NCBI GenBank assembly: GCA_019649035.1
Contig: BMAT01012025.1
Coordinates: forward strand, 5,373-42,488
Direction: 5' to 3'
Length of the DNA: 37,116 nt
DNA from: Elysia marginata
Lineage: Eukaryota; Mollusca; Gastropoda; Plakobranchidae
Below the pieces are notes generated by a model. That model did no database searches. It worked only from the letters and a program-made list of their open reading frames with translations, and was not told the DNA's origin. Shown here one piece after another: positions 21,601 to 32,622 of this stretch. The position numbers and the translations under genes are program-made. The first letter of the stretch is position 1; every line of letters starts with the position of its first letter.

Positions 21601-24600
21601 GGTGTTGGCTTTTAGCCAAAATAGGTCCGAAGCTGTTGACTTAATGCAAAATAAATAGAGGAGGAAAAAAACGGGACCGTTGCGAGTTGTTGACTTTAAC
21701 CAAGAGTTGACTTCTCGCAGATTTCACTGTTATTCAGTTCTAAATAATATCAGAACTTTGAATTAAAGGATACCTGACAAATAAAAAAAACTTAGTGACA
21801 GTTGGGATGCTAAAATAGATTCAAGTTATAGATATATTATACTGAGTTAAATGGACTCAGCCATATATAAAATTGAATAAGCAGTATAATCTACTGAAGG
21901 AAGATAAAGTAGGTAATTGAATATAGTTCAAGTAAGTGTTTGACTTATGCAGATTTGAGTTACAATGACTTACTTCACTGTAATTTATTTACCTGCTTTC
22001 CCAATAGACCTTTTGTACAGCTAGTTTTTTAACAGCTCTAATTGGCTGCTAAGTCAGAAGTTCTTAAAACAGTATTTTGAAATTTTATATAACCAAGGCT
22101 TCGTTATAGCCAAGGTCGTTATAGTTCAGGTCCACTGTACCTATTTGCTTGTTTGTGTTTGTTTTAATTCATTAAATGTGCTCAGTGTTGCAAGCTTTTT
22201 GAGGTGTCAAAACTTAACATTGGAAACTTCCAAAATCAAAATCTGATAATCTAAATTTCTCCTAGTTTGAAGTTTTCTACATGTTAGGTTTCTTTTTCCT
22301 CTTTGGCTTTGTTAGGTTTGAACTCATAATTCCAAATTCATAAGGTTTGATTGTCTTTATTTGAAGTTTATTTTTAGGTGTGCAGAGAGTTTTCCTTCTA
22401 ATCCCTTGCAGTTTTACTTCTGCGAAGTATAAAAGTTTCATGATAAACACTCACTGCACAAAGTTGCCATCCTATCTCCTACATAGAGGTGACTATGGTC
22501 CATGGGATAAGTTTGTCTTTGCATACGCAAAGATGGGATGAGAGAGAGGAAGGTGCTATAGAATTGATTATTGGTTAGTAAATAAATGTGGTCCTTTGAC
22601 AGCAAGTTTGAGTATAATTTGAATCCTCTTAATTCGAGGTTTTTCTTCATTTTCAAGAGATTTGAATTAGGAGATTTCTACTGTACTTTTTTTTTAGTAA
22701 TATAATGTAGAAATACAAGTCGCACATTTTTAAAACTAGTTGTAGACATAGCCCAACAAATTCAAGAGAAAAATAAAAAAACTTTTGCTTTTTCTGTTCT
22801 AGTGTGATGATATGGAACGACGAGAAGTAACGCAAGATGAGATTGAGGACATGTGCAAAGAACATGACTTCCTGGGCTGGAGTGAAACGTCAGTGAAGGA
22901 TGGAGTCATGATTGAAGAGTCTATGGGGTGAGTTTAATTCTTTAAGGATGCAGCCTCTTTCCACTTTTGGACGCAACAGAAAAAAATCTAAATCTAGACT
23001 AGAACAATCGTAGCTCAGTGTTAGGGCAGTTCAGTTTCAATTTTGCACCAGAAAGCAAACCACTAGAAAGGAAGTAAATAATGCAAACATTACAATAATT
23101 CATGGTGTAGATTTATAAAACATGGATTGGATTTGTTGTTGTCGCATGAAATCAAGTATAGCTGAGCAGCTCACTATTAGTTGCTATGTCCTTACACATA
23201 ATGCTGAAGTCATGCATAGTCCGTTGATGTATCCGAACAAGACCCTATTGATCAACAGGTAGTGCGTTGATACATCTGTATAGAGTTAAGCCAGTACAAG
23301 TACATAGTTTAAAGATTTATTGGCAACAAGGAAAAATAATAAAATAATGTTAAAAATTGAAATATTAGGGATGAAAATGAAATATATCATATGGTTGACG
23401 TTTCTAATGAGAGGCTAAAATTCTGCAGAAACATAACCCTACATCAACCTTACCTCTCCTACCTCGTCTATCTTCTAGTTAAAGAAGAATTGAGCTTAAG
23501 GCAGCAAACAAGCTGCTTGCTTGTTAAAAAGTTTTTTGTCTTTCTTTTTTAACTCAATCCCCCTAGGCCCACCCAGCCCAGTTAAAGCCCTGTCCCTTAA
23601 AGGGAGGTAAATCATCCATATCGGACGCAGCTAGATCTAGATCTAGAATCTAAGTCTAGAAATCTGTGCAACATCGTACTGAAAAAATGTCAACTTGAAC
23701 TGACCCACTTGTGAAATGAAAATAACCTAAATAACGCTTGAGATCTACTTCAAAAGAAGAAGAGAGGGTAAAATCGTCCATATCGGACGCATGAAGATCT
23801 AGACTTAGAATCTAGGTCTAGAAGAGTGTGCAAAATTGTACTGAAAAACTTCAACTAACAACAGACCCGCTTCTGTTGTTTGTCGACCAAAAGTGAAATA
23901 AAAATACCCTAAATAATGCTTAAGATCTAAGAAGAGGTTTACACGAGATTTCCGTGAGATTTCTGGGGTTACTAAGCTACCAAAGGTACACAATGACAGC
24001 AATGGCGATCAGGCGATGACGGGCGCTATAGGTACACAATAGTGTGGTCCAATCGGGCGACGGCGGGCGCTATAGGTGGGGTTCAGTTAAAAAGAGGAAT
24101 GTGACCTTATTAATGGCTGCCTGGAGCAGCCTGGAGCCGTATGAAGCCCACTATATCTGTTTTTATAAAAGGCTGAGGCCGAAGATTTCAACGGCCCTAC
24201 TATTTGGCAACTGGAGCTATCCGGAGCCCACTATATCTCTTCGTTAAAGAACTGTATGCTTTCATTTCTTCCGAAATTGAGTACAATACTGTAAATGCCT
24301 GTAAGAGATGCTGTGTGATTTTTGTAGTCATTGTCTTTGGAATGTTATTATCTGTTGGGGGAAAAGTTTGTAAAGTACACAGTCTAGATCTAGGTTAAAT
24401 TAAACAGCTATTGGTCCTAGATTGCAATTAGTAAGAGACCATATGAGTGTTGCTTTCCAGACAATCTTAAGACACCCCTGGACAGCAATTAGTAGGATCC
24501 AAAGAATGAAAAGGGGTTCAAAAAGAAAGAATTGAATTACAAACATCATCTCATGCAGCATGCAACCAGTATCTGAACTTTTGTCACAGTTTGTACAAGT

Positions 24601-24772
24601 TGATATCTAGTCTTGTGTGTGCTTTTCTTTCAGATTTCTCATTGAAGAAATGATGGCCAAGCATGCTGAGTTAGAGGGTTTCTCTGAATCTTTCCAGACC
24701 AACACATCCAGTGCTCTCAAGCTTGGCAAGGAAGATGGGGTCAAACCAAGCGGCTCAAACTGCCAGTGTTAA
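18624..24772 (+). CDS. RAB29: Rab29-like small GTPase (Rab32/38/29 subfamily), five coding exons
   Basis: Exons 18624-18741, 19846-19917, 20810-20991, 22803-22927 and 24634-24772 join with GT-AG introns in phases 1, 1, 0 and 2 to 211 residues plus TAA. The P-loop GDPTVGKT is at 12-19, switch I threonine at T37, WDIAGQE at 60-66, NKCD at 123-126 and ETSVK at 152-156. The protein ends NCQC, a Cys-X-Cys site for double geranylgeranylation. Ile instead of Thr in WDIAGQE marks the Rab32/38/29 group. VDFALKV, QERFTSMTR, a tryptophan-lysine pair (KWKKDLD) and VPCLLLANKCD resemble vertebrate RAB29 (Rab7L1) more than RAB32. Known relatives act in endolysosome and trans-Golgi trafficking, and T69 matches the LRRK2 target threonine of human RAB29. 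The ATG has A at -3. Open frame continues upstream to an AG at 18473 but lacks family resemblance, so it is read as 5' UTR. A three-codon upstream ORF (18547-18558) would lie in that leader. It is a complete gene, although RAB32-like naming is possible. Confidence 0.95.
18742..19845 (+). other. RAB29-like intron 1
   Basis: Phase-1 intron from GTGAGA to TTCTGCCCAG. It is AT-rich, and no mobile element was recognised. Confidence 0.9.
19918..20809 (+). other. RAB29-like intron 2, with a poly(C) tract
   Basis: Phase-1 intron from GTGAGA to ATGTTCCAG. A less AT-rich block at about 19945-20110 (ATTCCCACTCTGCGAGAGG) looks like a repeat fragment but was not identified. A single N and a C17-18 run lie at 20520-20538, so the length there is uncertain. 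Confidence 0.9.
20520..20538. repeat. Poly(C) run preceded by one N
   Basis: One undetermined base and then an uninterrupted C run. Probably a homopolymer tract of uncertain length within intron 2. Confidence 0.9.
21119..21732. mobile_element. pogo/Tigger-like MITE in RAB29-like intron 3, ~0.6 kb
   Basis: The left terminus TACAGTGGAATCC followed by GATAAAGTCAACACG is the same end as the MITE at 17871. The right end is GCAGATTTCACTG before TTA. Sub-terminal motifs GTTGACTTTAA and GTCAAC recur inside both ends. The GC-richer centre (21400-21600) is open on both strands but has no protein resemblance. A partial copy of its right half lies on the minus strand at 32450-32622. Confidence 0.75.
21733..22802 (+). 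other. Rest of RAB29-like intron 3, with further MITE termini
   Basis: CAGGTCCACTGTA at 22127-22139 and GAGATTTCTACTGTA near 22671-22685 look like right ends of the same terminal class. Their left partners were not located with confidence. The intron ends TTCTGTTCTAG before exon 4. Confidence 0.5.
23603..23940. repeat. ~162-bp direct duplication in RAB29-like intron 4
   Basis: Two diverged units start near 23603 and 23764. Each opens with GTAAAT.(A/G)TCCATATCGGACGCA-type sequence, passes through a TCTAGATCTAGAATCTA stretch and a GTACTGAAAAA stretch, and ends with CCTAAATAA.GCTT.AGATCT. Confidence 0.9.
24005..24240. repeat. Nested short duplications, GC-richer, in intron 4
   Basis: GGGCGCTATAGGT occurs at 24021-24033 and 24065-24077. 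AGCCCACTATATCT occurs at 24145-24158 and 24225-24238. GGTACACAAT also recurs (near 23986 and at 24031). The block follows the 162-bp duplication directly. Confidence 0.85.
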
Positions 24773-25580
24773 CTGTTGCCTTGTCTATCATATCAAATCA
24801 TTTAGGACGGATCATCAGATCATTTCATGTTTTTAGGTCACAAGTTTACAATCTACTCAGATGAAGTGATAACCCTAAATGGGTCATGTTTGAATCACAG
24901 ATCATTCCATAAAATTCATTATGTCTGTTATATATGTATTAGGTTCAAGACTTTTCTTTTTATGGAACAGTCAACTAGGCTTAAGTTGATCTCCAGATGA
25001 CACAATCAGTATAGCCTTATGTGAAAAATTGAGTTACGGTCAAGTCTAAATACAGTTGACTTAACTTGAGTCGACTTTACATGAGTCGATTTTGGCTTGA
25101 GTGGATCTTTATTTCTGAGAACGTTTCCCATTTGAATGGCTTTTCTGCAGAATAAGAAACTGATAAGTCGATGTCGACTTAATTGTCAGCTCAGCCAAGT
25201 AGATCCTTATATCCCCGCTCCACTTCCCTTTGCATCCAACAAAATTTTCTGGATAGGTCTATTTTTACTTTCCTCATGTATTAAAGAGTGAAGCGATCAT
25301 GTTATAATGAGACTGAGAGGTAACACAAGCTTTCCATTACGCAGCACCTTTGTCCTGCCTTATCACACACTCTCGCCACAGTCTTAAGTCTAACAAAGGG
25401 GTGAAGTCACTTCAGGGAGGTAAAAAGTAAACACATGGTCAGGATGGGGCTAACCAACAGATGGACCAAGCAGGCCTGCACCAGCAGTGCCAGTCTGCCA
25501 CCTGTCCCACATACCACAGTCCATCTTACGAAGAGTTTATTGTATTTTTTTAAAATAAAAAAACAGAATGAATTGAAAAC
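24773..25580 (+). other. Putative 3' UTR of the RAB29-like gene
   Basis: From the TAA to a candidate poly(A) signal at 25554. It contains a MITE-like stretch near 25040-25200 with GAGTCGAC and AGTCGATGTCGACTTAA words that resemble degenerate pogo-type termini. No exon was seen. Confidence 0.5.
25554..25559 (+). terminator. Candidate poly(A) signal of the RAB29-like gene
   Basis: AATAAA 782 bases after the stop codon, in an A-rich context. Later AATAAA hexamers exist (30985 and 31166), so a much longer 3' UTR cannot be excluded. Confidence 0.45.
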
Positions 25581-27047
25581 CTAACCAATATATAAAAATG
25601 TATAGTTATGTTTCAAGGAAAATTTGTATTAACCAAACAAAATGAACTGGCTGTCTTTCTTTCCTCTGAGCTTTCAGTAAAAAGAAAATTGAGAATATCA
25701 TTATTTTGGTCTGAAATGTATGTGTTCGTTTTTTCCCCTTTTGCTGGAAATCATTCTTGTGATAGGGGTAATTGACTAAAATGTAAATACTTTTATATCT
25801 TGGCTTTCATAGACAAGTGTGATTGGATATTTAGCTGTATGGTCATTTTCATGTCTTAGCAACTACATTTTGTTTACTGTGTGGTATTTTGGTTTTTTAA
25901 CCGTTTAAGAGAAGGAAGTGGAAATTGTTTTTGTTTTTTTGTTTGTTTTAATTTTGGGATAATGCAGAATGAACATTTTTAACTCCAGTACAATATAACG
26001 TATGGGACATATTATCTCATGGTTTGTTGAAAATAGGGCTCTGAAGAAGATTAGGAATTCCATATGAAATCTTAGCTTTTTGAAACTAGACCAGTGCATG
26101 TTACGCTTAAATGCTAATAACTTAATAGTTATGAAAAATCAACGACAATATTGGCAGTAATGGAAACACAGGAAAATCAGCTTTGTTTAAGTTGGCAAAC
26201 TCAGATGTCTATGTCTTCTGTGATTTTTTTTTTGTTCACTGTATGATCTAAAAATTTCAGAGGGATACATGTACTTCAATTCCAACCCAAAAATTGGAAT
26301 GAAGAGATGCTTTTGCAACTTATCCAGTTTTATAATGCAGTGTGCTTTAAAGCATGCTTTTTGTTTACAAGTTTTATGACCTTTTTTTAATGTGTCTTGA
26401 CTAGTATAGGTCTGGTTGTGAGGGTCTTTTTTTTAATTTGTGAAAGATGTTTTAGTTGTGTCTCAACAGAAAAGTTACAGTTGCTAATTGAGTCATGTTT
26501 TTACAATTGTTGCTAAAAAGAAAGTTGCCTTGGTATCAAATATTACAGCCTCCTTCTTTAAACTCTTCACTGTTATTTCAGCGGAATCATGCCATCATGC
26601 CATCTTCATTCATTGTCCATGGTTTGCACTGTGGAAACACTGTTTAACTTTTTCAGAGTCTCATCCCAATGCAATGAATTTAAGTTCTTATTCAAAGTGC
26701 GGGTGCAAATCTCTGCAATGTTTTCGTTGCAGCCACTAAAAACCCAGTGGCCTCTGCGAACAAGCAACAGAAAATTTACAATTGTTAATGAGGCATTTTA
26801 AATATTTTATTCTGTTTTAGCTTACATGAATAGTAATGATGAGTGATACAAATGTTCAGACTGTTTTTATACATTGCTGCTTTCAAGAAAGTTTTTGTGA
26901 TACTGTTTCATAATCATATTGCTTTAGCTGACGAATGATTGCGCATTATAGTCAACCGGCATTAATGAGACTTAAGGTGGGTGATGAGCGTTACAATCAT
27001 TCTTCATTTCAATCTTTCTTTATTCAATTAACGTACAAATATGCATA
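25581..27047. other. Gene-free stretch
   Basis: T-rich on +, with only short open frames and no recognised protein, RNA gene or repeat. The strand bias would fit an extended 3' UTR but does not prove it. Confidence 0.4.
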
Positions 27048-27222
27048 CAGTGGAACCCTTGAATGAAGACCTAGACAAATGTTGGTGAAAGCAGGTCTTA
27101 TATAATAAGAGGGGGGGGGGGGGGCTCTTAGTTCAGGGGTTGAATTACTACATTTATAAAAGCAAACGTCCTCAACTTTAAAGTCACATAAGAGGGGTGA
27201 TCTTAATTGATAGGTTCCAGTG
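27048..27222. mobile_element. MITE, 175 bp, TA-flanked
   Basis: The left end CAGTGGAACCC follows TA at 27046-27047. The right end GGTTCCAGTG precedes TA at 27223-27224. Inside is a G16-17 run (27108-27124). The termini are of the pogo/Tigger-like class. Confidence 0.75.
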
Positions 27223-27281
27223 TATTGAAAATAATCAATATTGTGATAACTCAATGTTTACATAACTTAGTCACACAATGC

Positions 27282-27570
27282 ATGTTTGTTTGTTTGATTT
27301 TTAACGTCTCAGTCAACTTTGAGGTTATCTCAGAGATGGTGCTGGGGACAATTGAAAGTGTGCTGCCACACTGTGATATAAGGAGCACTTGCATACACCA
27401 CTCACATTATCCTGACACAGGGCCGGCCAGATTTAACACCAAATCCATAATGCCAGACACTAGGCGGATCAGCTACTAATACCAATTTTAAAGTCCTTGG
27501 TTTGACTCGGCCGGAACCACACACCTCCCAATCTCTGTGTGAGTGTCTTACCGCAAGGCCACAGAGCCGG
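27282..27570 (-). mobile_element. SINE copy 3 with ~12-bp TSD
   Basis: Reverse-complement copy of the SINE at 383-675. Its tRNA-like head is at the right (complement near 27480-27570) and its tail at the left. The direct repeat TCACACAATGC flanks it at 27271-27281 and 27571-27581, extended by one G each side, and is read as the target-site duplication. The B-box region is damaged (bases missing in GGTTCGAT). Confidence 0.93.
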
Positions 27571-30500
27571 TCACACAATGCGTGATAGTAAAAACTATAC
27601 ATTGACAACAAAGGCGTAGCAAATAATTAATTACACAAAGAACAGCAATGTGTAACTGTAATAATAGTATGTCTGCTAAGAGTATTATGATTATTAAAGA
27701 TAATGGTATTTATCTAACCGATTTCAACCAAAGGCCATAGCAATAAACTCTGAAAAATCATAGAAAAAAAATCATTGAAATAAATTTTATGGTTGAAGAT
27801 ATACTGGTCATGTTTTTTTGAGGTACTTAGTTTTAAGGTGTCTTTTCCCCTGGATTGCTTATAGTAAGGGGGCTCTTTTTCTCCCGGAAATTATTTTTCA
27901 TTATTTTATAGTGATCTCCCTTTAGGGCGCATTAGGTTGGAAAAACCTAGAATTGAGCTCTGAGGTTTTGTTTCTGTTCTTTTCATTTACTATGACTGAA
28001 GTCGTTCTGTCGGATCATTACAAGCCTTAAAAGCCAGGCGCATTTTTAGATCTCTGTATAAAAAAAAAGGGTGTGTGTGTGTGGGGGGGGGGGGGTGTAA
28101 GAGATAGATATCCTGCTGCTTAAGTCATCATCTTTGATATCACTAATAAGCTCTGATCATTCATTTTGCCATCTGTCATTGTTTGTTCAAGCTTATACCA
28201 ATAACTTTTTTTCTGTCTGTGTTGATAATATCCAATACATAATAAAGCCTGCTTCTTCAACTAAGAATAAGATCCTGTATTTGTACATGATGTACTCCCT
28301 GTTTTTATTTTTTATACATGTACGAATGATGTCATGACTATACGACCCATCATAGTTGGTTTTTTTTTCAAATCTAAACAAAACCAGTAGGCTTATTTCT
28401 TTGAAGTAATTTGATTGAAAAAAAATAGAACATAAAGTACTGTCTAATCTGGATAGTTTTAATCTTATGGGAAGAAAGTATACTTTAAGTCTTCTGTATT
28501 TCAACATATCATTTTATTTTAAGAAAGAGAAATAAGATCGGTAATTTAATTGTAGTTCCAACTTCTAGATATTTGAATTATCCAGGTTCAAATTATCTAG
28601 ACTGGAATTTAATAATTATTTCCATGGCTTATTTTATGTTGAGTAAAAATTTTCACTCTTTCGTAGAGCAGCAGCTTGTATTGCTATCTTTGGGTGGTTT
28701 TTTATAAATTGTTTTTAGCTGTGTTATCTTTATTTACCAAACTTGTTTTAGATCCAGGGTAGCTAAGAGCTGTTTATTTTCAATGATCATTGTGCAAAAT
28801 GAGAGTCATTTATTTTATAATGCTAAATACAGGGTTAAGCCATTGGTCAGTCAAGTTTTTTTTTTTAAATTTAACATGCAAGGACCTGGTAGACAACTGA
28901 CTTTCGGATCGAGAGATCTAGGGGATCCAGCTCTGCACACAGCAGTGAGTGATTGAGAAATGTTTTTTTTTTTGCTGTGCTGAAACATTAAATGAGTTAC
29001 TGGCTATAGGCAGTGAGAATGTTGTCAGTATGCTAGAGTGTTCTTCATGAATTGCTTTTCGTCTTTGAGTTCAAAAGGTAATTGGTAGGTAATGGCCTGT
29101 CATGAAACCCATGTACAGCACTTAGAGCATGGGATATGCGCTATGTAAAATGCTCATTAATTAACTTTTTATATAATGTTTGAAAAGATTCTCAATCTTG
29201 AGTTTGTTGTCGTTTGTGGACCTGATGCTTGTTATGGTATATGTAGGTTAAGTAAGCAATTGCTGATGACCATGAAATGGCAGTCCAAGGAGAGGTCTAG
29301 TCTATGAGGCGTTTTAAGCAGTTGCAGCCGTCCGTTACTGGTCTTAGTCATAAGTTCAAAGATCTGCCTATTTATGACAAGGAGTTTGAATCACTTTTGA
29401 CTATATGAGGGAGTTGTAAGTTATTTGTTTAGCCGACTTAGACTTACAGTTACAACTCAAATATGAATCAGCGAAGAAGCAACTGTTTTTTTTTTAATTT
29501 CCTTTTTTTCTCATTAGTAATTTAGCATACCTACCTGATAATGGACCTAAAGTTATGAAATCTGGATTATAATAGGGTACTTAGAGAGGCCTTGATTAGG
29601 AATTTATTGAAATTAAATGCTTTTTTAACTCGAAAGTGTCAAATACATTCTGTAAAACATTTCTATTGCTATTTTTTTTTTTTTTTGCAATTGTCAGAAT
29701 AAAATTTTTAAACTAGGCTCAAATTTTGTTGAATTAATGGTTTCACTACACCAGCATAACAAAATGTCTAAATTTTAACAATAAGTGTTTTGCCTGCAAA
29801 AGTTGTTAAAACGATGTAACTCATTGTATTTTGAAATTGTACTTAAGAAAAAGATTGCTTTGTTTAAAATGTGGACCTTTTGGCAATAATATGTAATCCT
29901 ATTTGTTGATGTTAATTGTTATGAACTTGTTGGACAAGATTTGCTTCATATTTTTTATTGACTTGGTTAGTTGATGATTATGTGGGATACCCATATTACA
30001 TGCAATACAGTAGGCTCGACTTCATCTAATTCAAAGGGTCATCGTTGGTTGGTAAGTACATGTCATGCTACGTACATGTACCGGTACTGTGCAAATTTAT
30101 GTATTGCGTGTGTTTTGCTGAAAATTGAGAGAAGCTGTTGCAACCCCAGACTACACTTTGCATTTAGCTTGGATCAGCCAAGCTGTCTCTTATTCTCAAT
30201 ACCATATTATATTTTCTACAGCAAACTGTTTGACAAAAAAAAAACAACTTACATTTCCAGTTATATTCTTGGTTGATATCTGTGTAAGCAAGTTAATTTG
30301 AATGTGATGTGGACATTTTCTTGTTCATGTATTACTTTGAAATGGGTCAAAACTTAAAATATGTTGAATTTGCATTTTATCTACTTTATCACAAAGGCAC
30401 CTTTGCTATTCTTCTGTTTCATTGTGTTTTTTTTCATTTTGCAAATTGCTTTTGTTTTATAGTCGACTTTCAGGGGACATAACCAATAACAATTAACATC

Positions 30501-31410
30501 GACTTGGGTGAAAATTGAAATGCAAGTTACATGCAAGTCTTTGTATACAATAGATCTCTCGATACAGTGATGCCAATTTTTTTGTAAAAATATGGAAATT
30601 TGTATTTTTCGTTTTGCAAAGTACAAGTCTGTTAGTACAACTAGACTAAAAAAAAACTGAAGTTCTTTCTAGCAGCAGTTGTTTCTTATTTCTCGATCCT
30701 TCTCTTATATTAGTTTTAAAAAGTTTCCTTTCAACAGACATAATGCATCATAGGTCACACTTACTGTTTTGTTGTACTTGTAGTCTCAAACTCAAAGTTG
30801 ACAAGGAAGTAATTTTATATGGCTTTATTAACTGTCCCACTTGTTTTTTTGTGAATGTTTTTCTCATACAATCACTAACATTGTATTCGTCAATTCTGCA
30901 TTTTCATGTATCAGTAAGTAAATCTGCAACTTTTAAGACAAAAGTGATTGTGTAGAGTTGGTGCTACATTAGATGCACAAGCAAAATAAAATGTTTCTTT
31001 ACAATATATAATTATACATGTACTGGTATATATGAAACAGCAGAGGAGCTTAAATTGAATGCTTTGAGTGTTTTAAATGAAAAAGGAAAAGTGTTCCGTA
31101 TAAAAATGTGCTGCCTGGGTTTTTATCTTGTGATTCTACATTAAATTCAATTATAAAGGAAAAAAAATAAACCTTGTCTTATTTTTTCAATCCATCGTCT
31201 TTGGGTTACTTATGTTAGCAGCTATCTTGTGAATAATAAAATGCATCATTAGTTGAGTGCAGGTTTTATCTAGTTTTCTTTTTTTTTCCAACTTTAAGAT
31301 AGGCAAACAGTCTAACCATTTACAGTTTGCTTTGGGTATTTCAAACCTCAAGGGAATAAAATTAAAATTTTGAATTATCAAAAAATATAATAATCTGTAT
31401 ATACCACAAA
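27571..31410. other. Long gene-free stretch
   Basis: AT-rich and T-biased, with a GT/poly(G) run at 28069-28097 and AATAAA hexamers at 30985 and 31166. 29100-29165 (GCACTTAGAGC...GCGCTATGTAAA) resembles the 3' terminus of a LINE or LINE-tailed SINE, but too little remains to call it. No exon was recognised. Confidence 0.4.
28069..28097. repeat. (GT)n followed by poly(G)
   Basis: Simple sequence: a GT run passing into a run of more than ten G. Confidence 0.9.
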
Positions 31411-32228
31411 GAAAGTGGAAACCTCATAATTCAAATCTCATGAAAGTGAAGAAAACTTTAAATTTAAAGGATATTGAATGAAAAATTTAGGTAGAGCTCT
31501 TTATCAATTTATAAATTTTGCGAGTCTGGGCTCAAGCAAAGATCCCTGTAGAGGTAGCTCTTATGGGCTAAATAGATGAAATTTTGGTGGTTCCTCTCTA
31601 TTGGTTCTTCGCTATGGTTGTCATAGGAAGGTTAACGCTTGAACACTTAAACGTCGCTTGAGTTTCAAGAGGGTTTTTGCCACTTGCAGCAGCCATTGTG
31701 GAGGAGTCTGTTTCCTCAGCTTCCTCCACCAGGCTCTTAAGCCTATATAGCCAGAAGACTGCTGAATCAGGGTCATAAATAAAAACTAACTTTTATTGCA
31801 TTGTTGGCTGCTCCCATAGACCAGTCCAACCCAAACAAATGGTATTTCCCTTGTTGGGAAAAGGCCACTCCAGTAGCTTTAAAAGTTTAAGTCTTATTTT
31901 TATAACTGAGCAATAAAGTCTGTTAGAACTCTCTTGTGCGGTGAAAATAAAAACTAAAACAAAACTGTTTAAACTCCTTTTTTTTTAATTTACAAATTAA
32001 AACACGTGATTTGTCAATTATAAAGGTGTTTTTTTTAAAAGTATTTTGTCCCAATGACGATGAGAGACGTAGACCTTGATCTAGACTGGACAAACTTCAG
32101 AACAAAAAAAAAAATCTGTGTTTGGTTAATACCTTGTCACAATTTCCAGATATGTTTTAATGTAGAGCTGAGATTTTAAACATTTTAAAATTCAATTAGA
32201 GAATCAGACGAGCTTACCCTGTGAAGTT
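31411..32228. other. Stretch opening with a MITE-like left terminus
   Basis: AAAGTGGAAACCTCATAATT at 31412-31431 matches the left end of the element at 15779, one base off at CAGTGG. Its right partner was not found. 31600-31760 is GC-richer but unreadable as protein. Confidence 0.35.
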
Positions 32229-32441
32229 TGATTCGGAATTTACAGATGGCTGAAGTGAAAATATTGACACCAAGAGAGGCAGGGGCATCGAGGTCTCATG
32301 CTTGAACGTGCAACGATACTACATGCTCAACAATGTGTCAACTTTTAAGAATGAATATAGAATTGCCCATGACCCAAAGTAAAGGTAGAGGGAGGGAGGG
32401 TGTGAATATCTTCACTTCAGCCATTAGGCAAATCTGAATCA
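32229..32441. mobile_element. Inverted-repeat element, 213 bp
   Basis: The left arm 32229-32271 (TGATTCGG...GGCTGAAGTGAAAATATTGA) and the right arm 32399-32441 (reverse complement, TTCACTTCAGCCAT core) pair over about 43 bp with roughly eight mismatches. The ~130-bp centre has no protein. It is likely a foldback MITE. Target duplications were not identified. Confidence 0.75.
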
Positions 32442-32449
32442 TTTCTCAT

Positions 32450-32622
32450 ATAGTCAACTGCCTTGGATCTAATTCTGCTTAAAGTCAACACCTCATAGCC
32501 AGTGGAAAGAGATAGACCCCAGATGGGTCTTGAATGAGACGAATATGTGGGTGGGTGGGCAATCTTTGTTTCCATTCATGATTCAAGACACTGAGTGCAG
32601 CGCATGCTCGCCTACCTGTTCA
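32450..32622 (-). mobile_element. Partial MITE copy, related to 21119-21732
   Basis: The reverse complement aligns with about 21465-21655, sharing AGGCGAGCA, CAGTGTCTTGAATC, GGAAACAAAGA, TCAAGACCCA and GAGGTGTTG. Neither terminus is complete. Confidence 0.7.

Noticed and set aside
25040-25200. A further pogo-type MITE in the RAB29-like 3' UTR
   Set aside because: TACAGTTGACTTAACTTGAG resembles the terminus, and AGTCGATGTCGACTT shows internal symmetry, but no matching right end or TA pair could be fixed.
26488-26801. Possible coding exon around 26.5-26.8 kb preceded by TTTCAG
   Set aside because: The frames are short, have no downstream donor of quality and resemble no family. More likely untranslated sequence.
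29095-29165. LINE or SINE 3' terminus (GCACTTAGAGC...GCGCTATGTAAA)
   Set aside because: Only the terminal ~60 bp is suggestive. There is no coding or body sequence upstream, so it was left as a remark.
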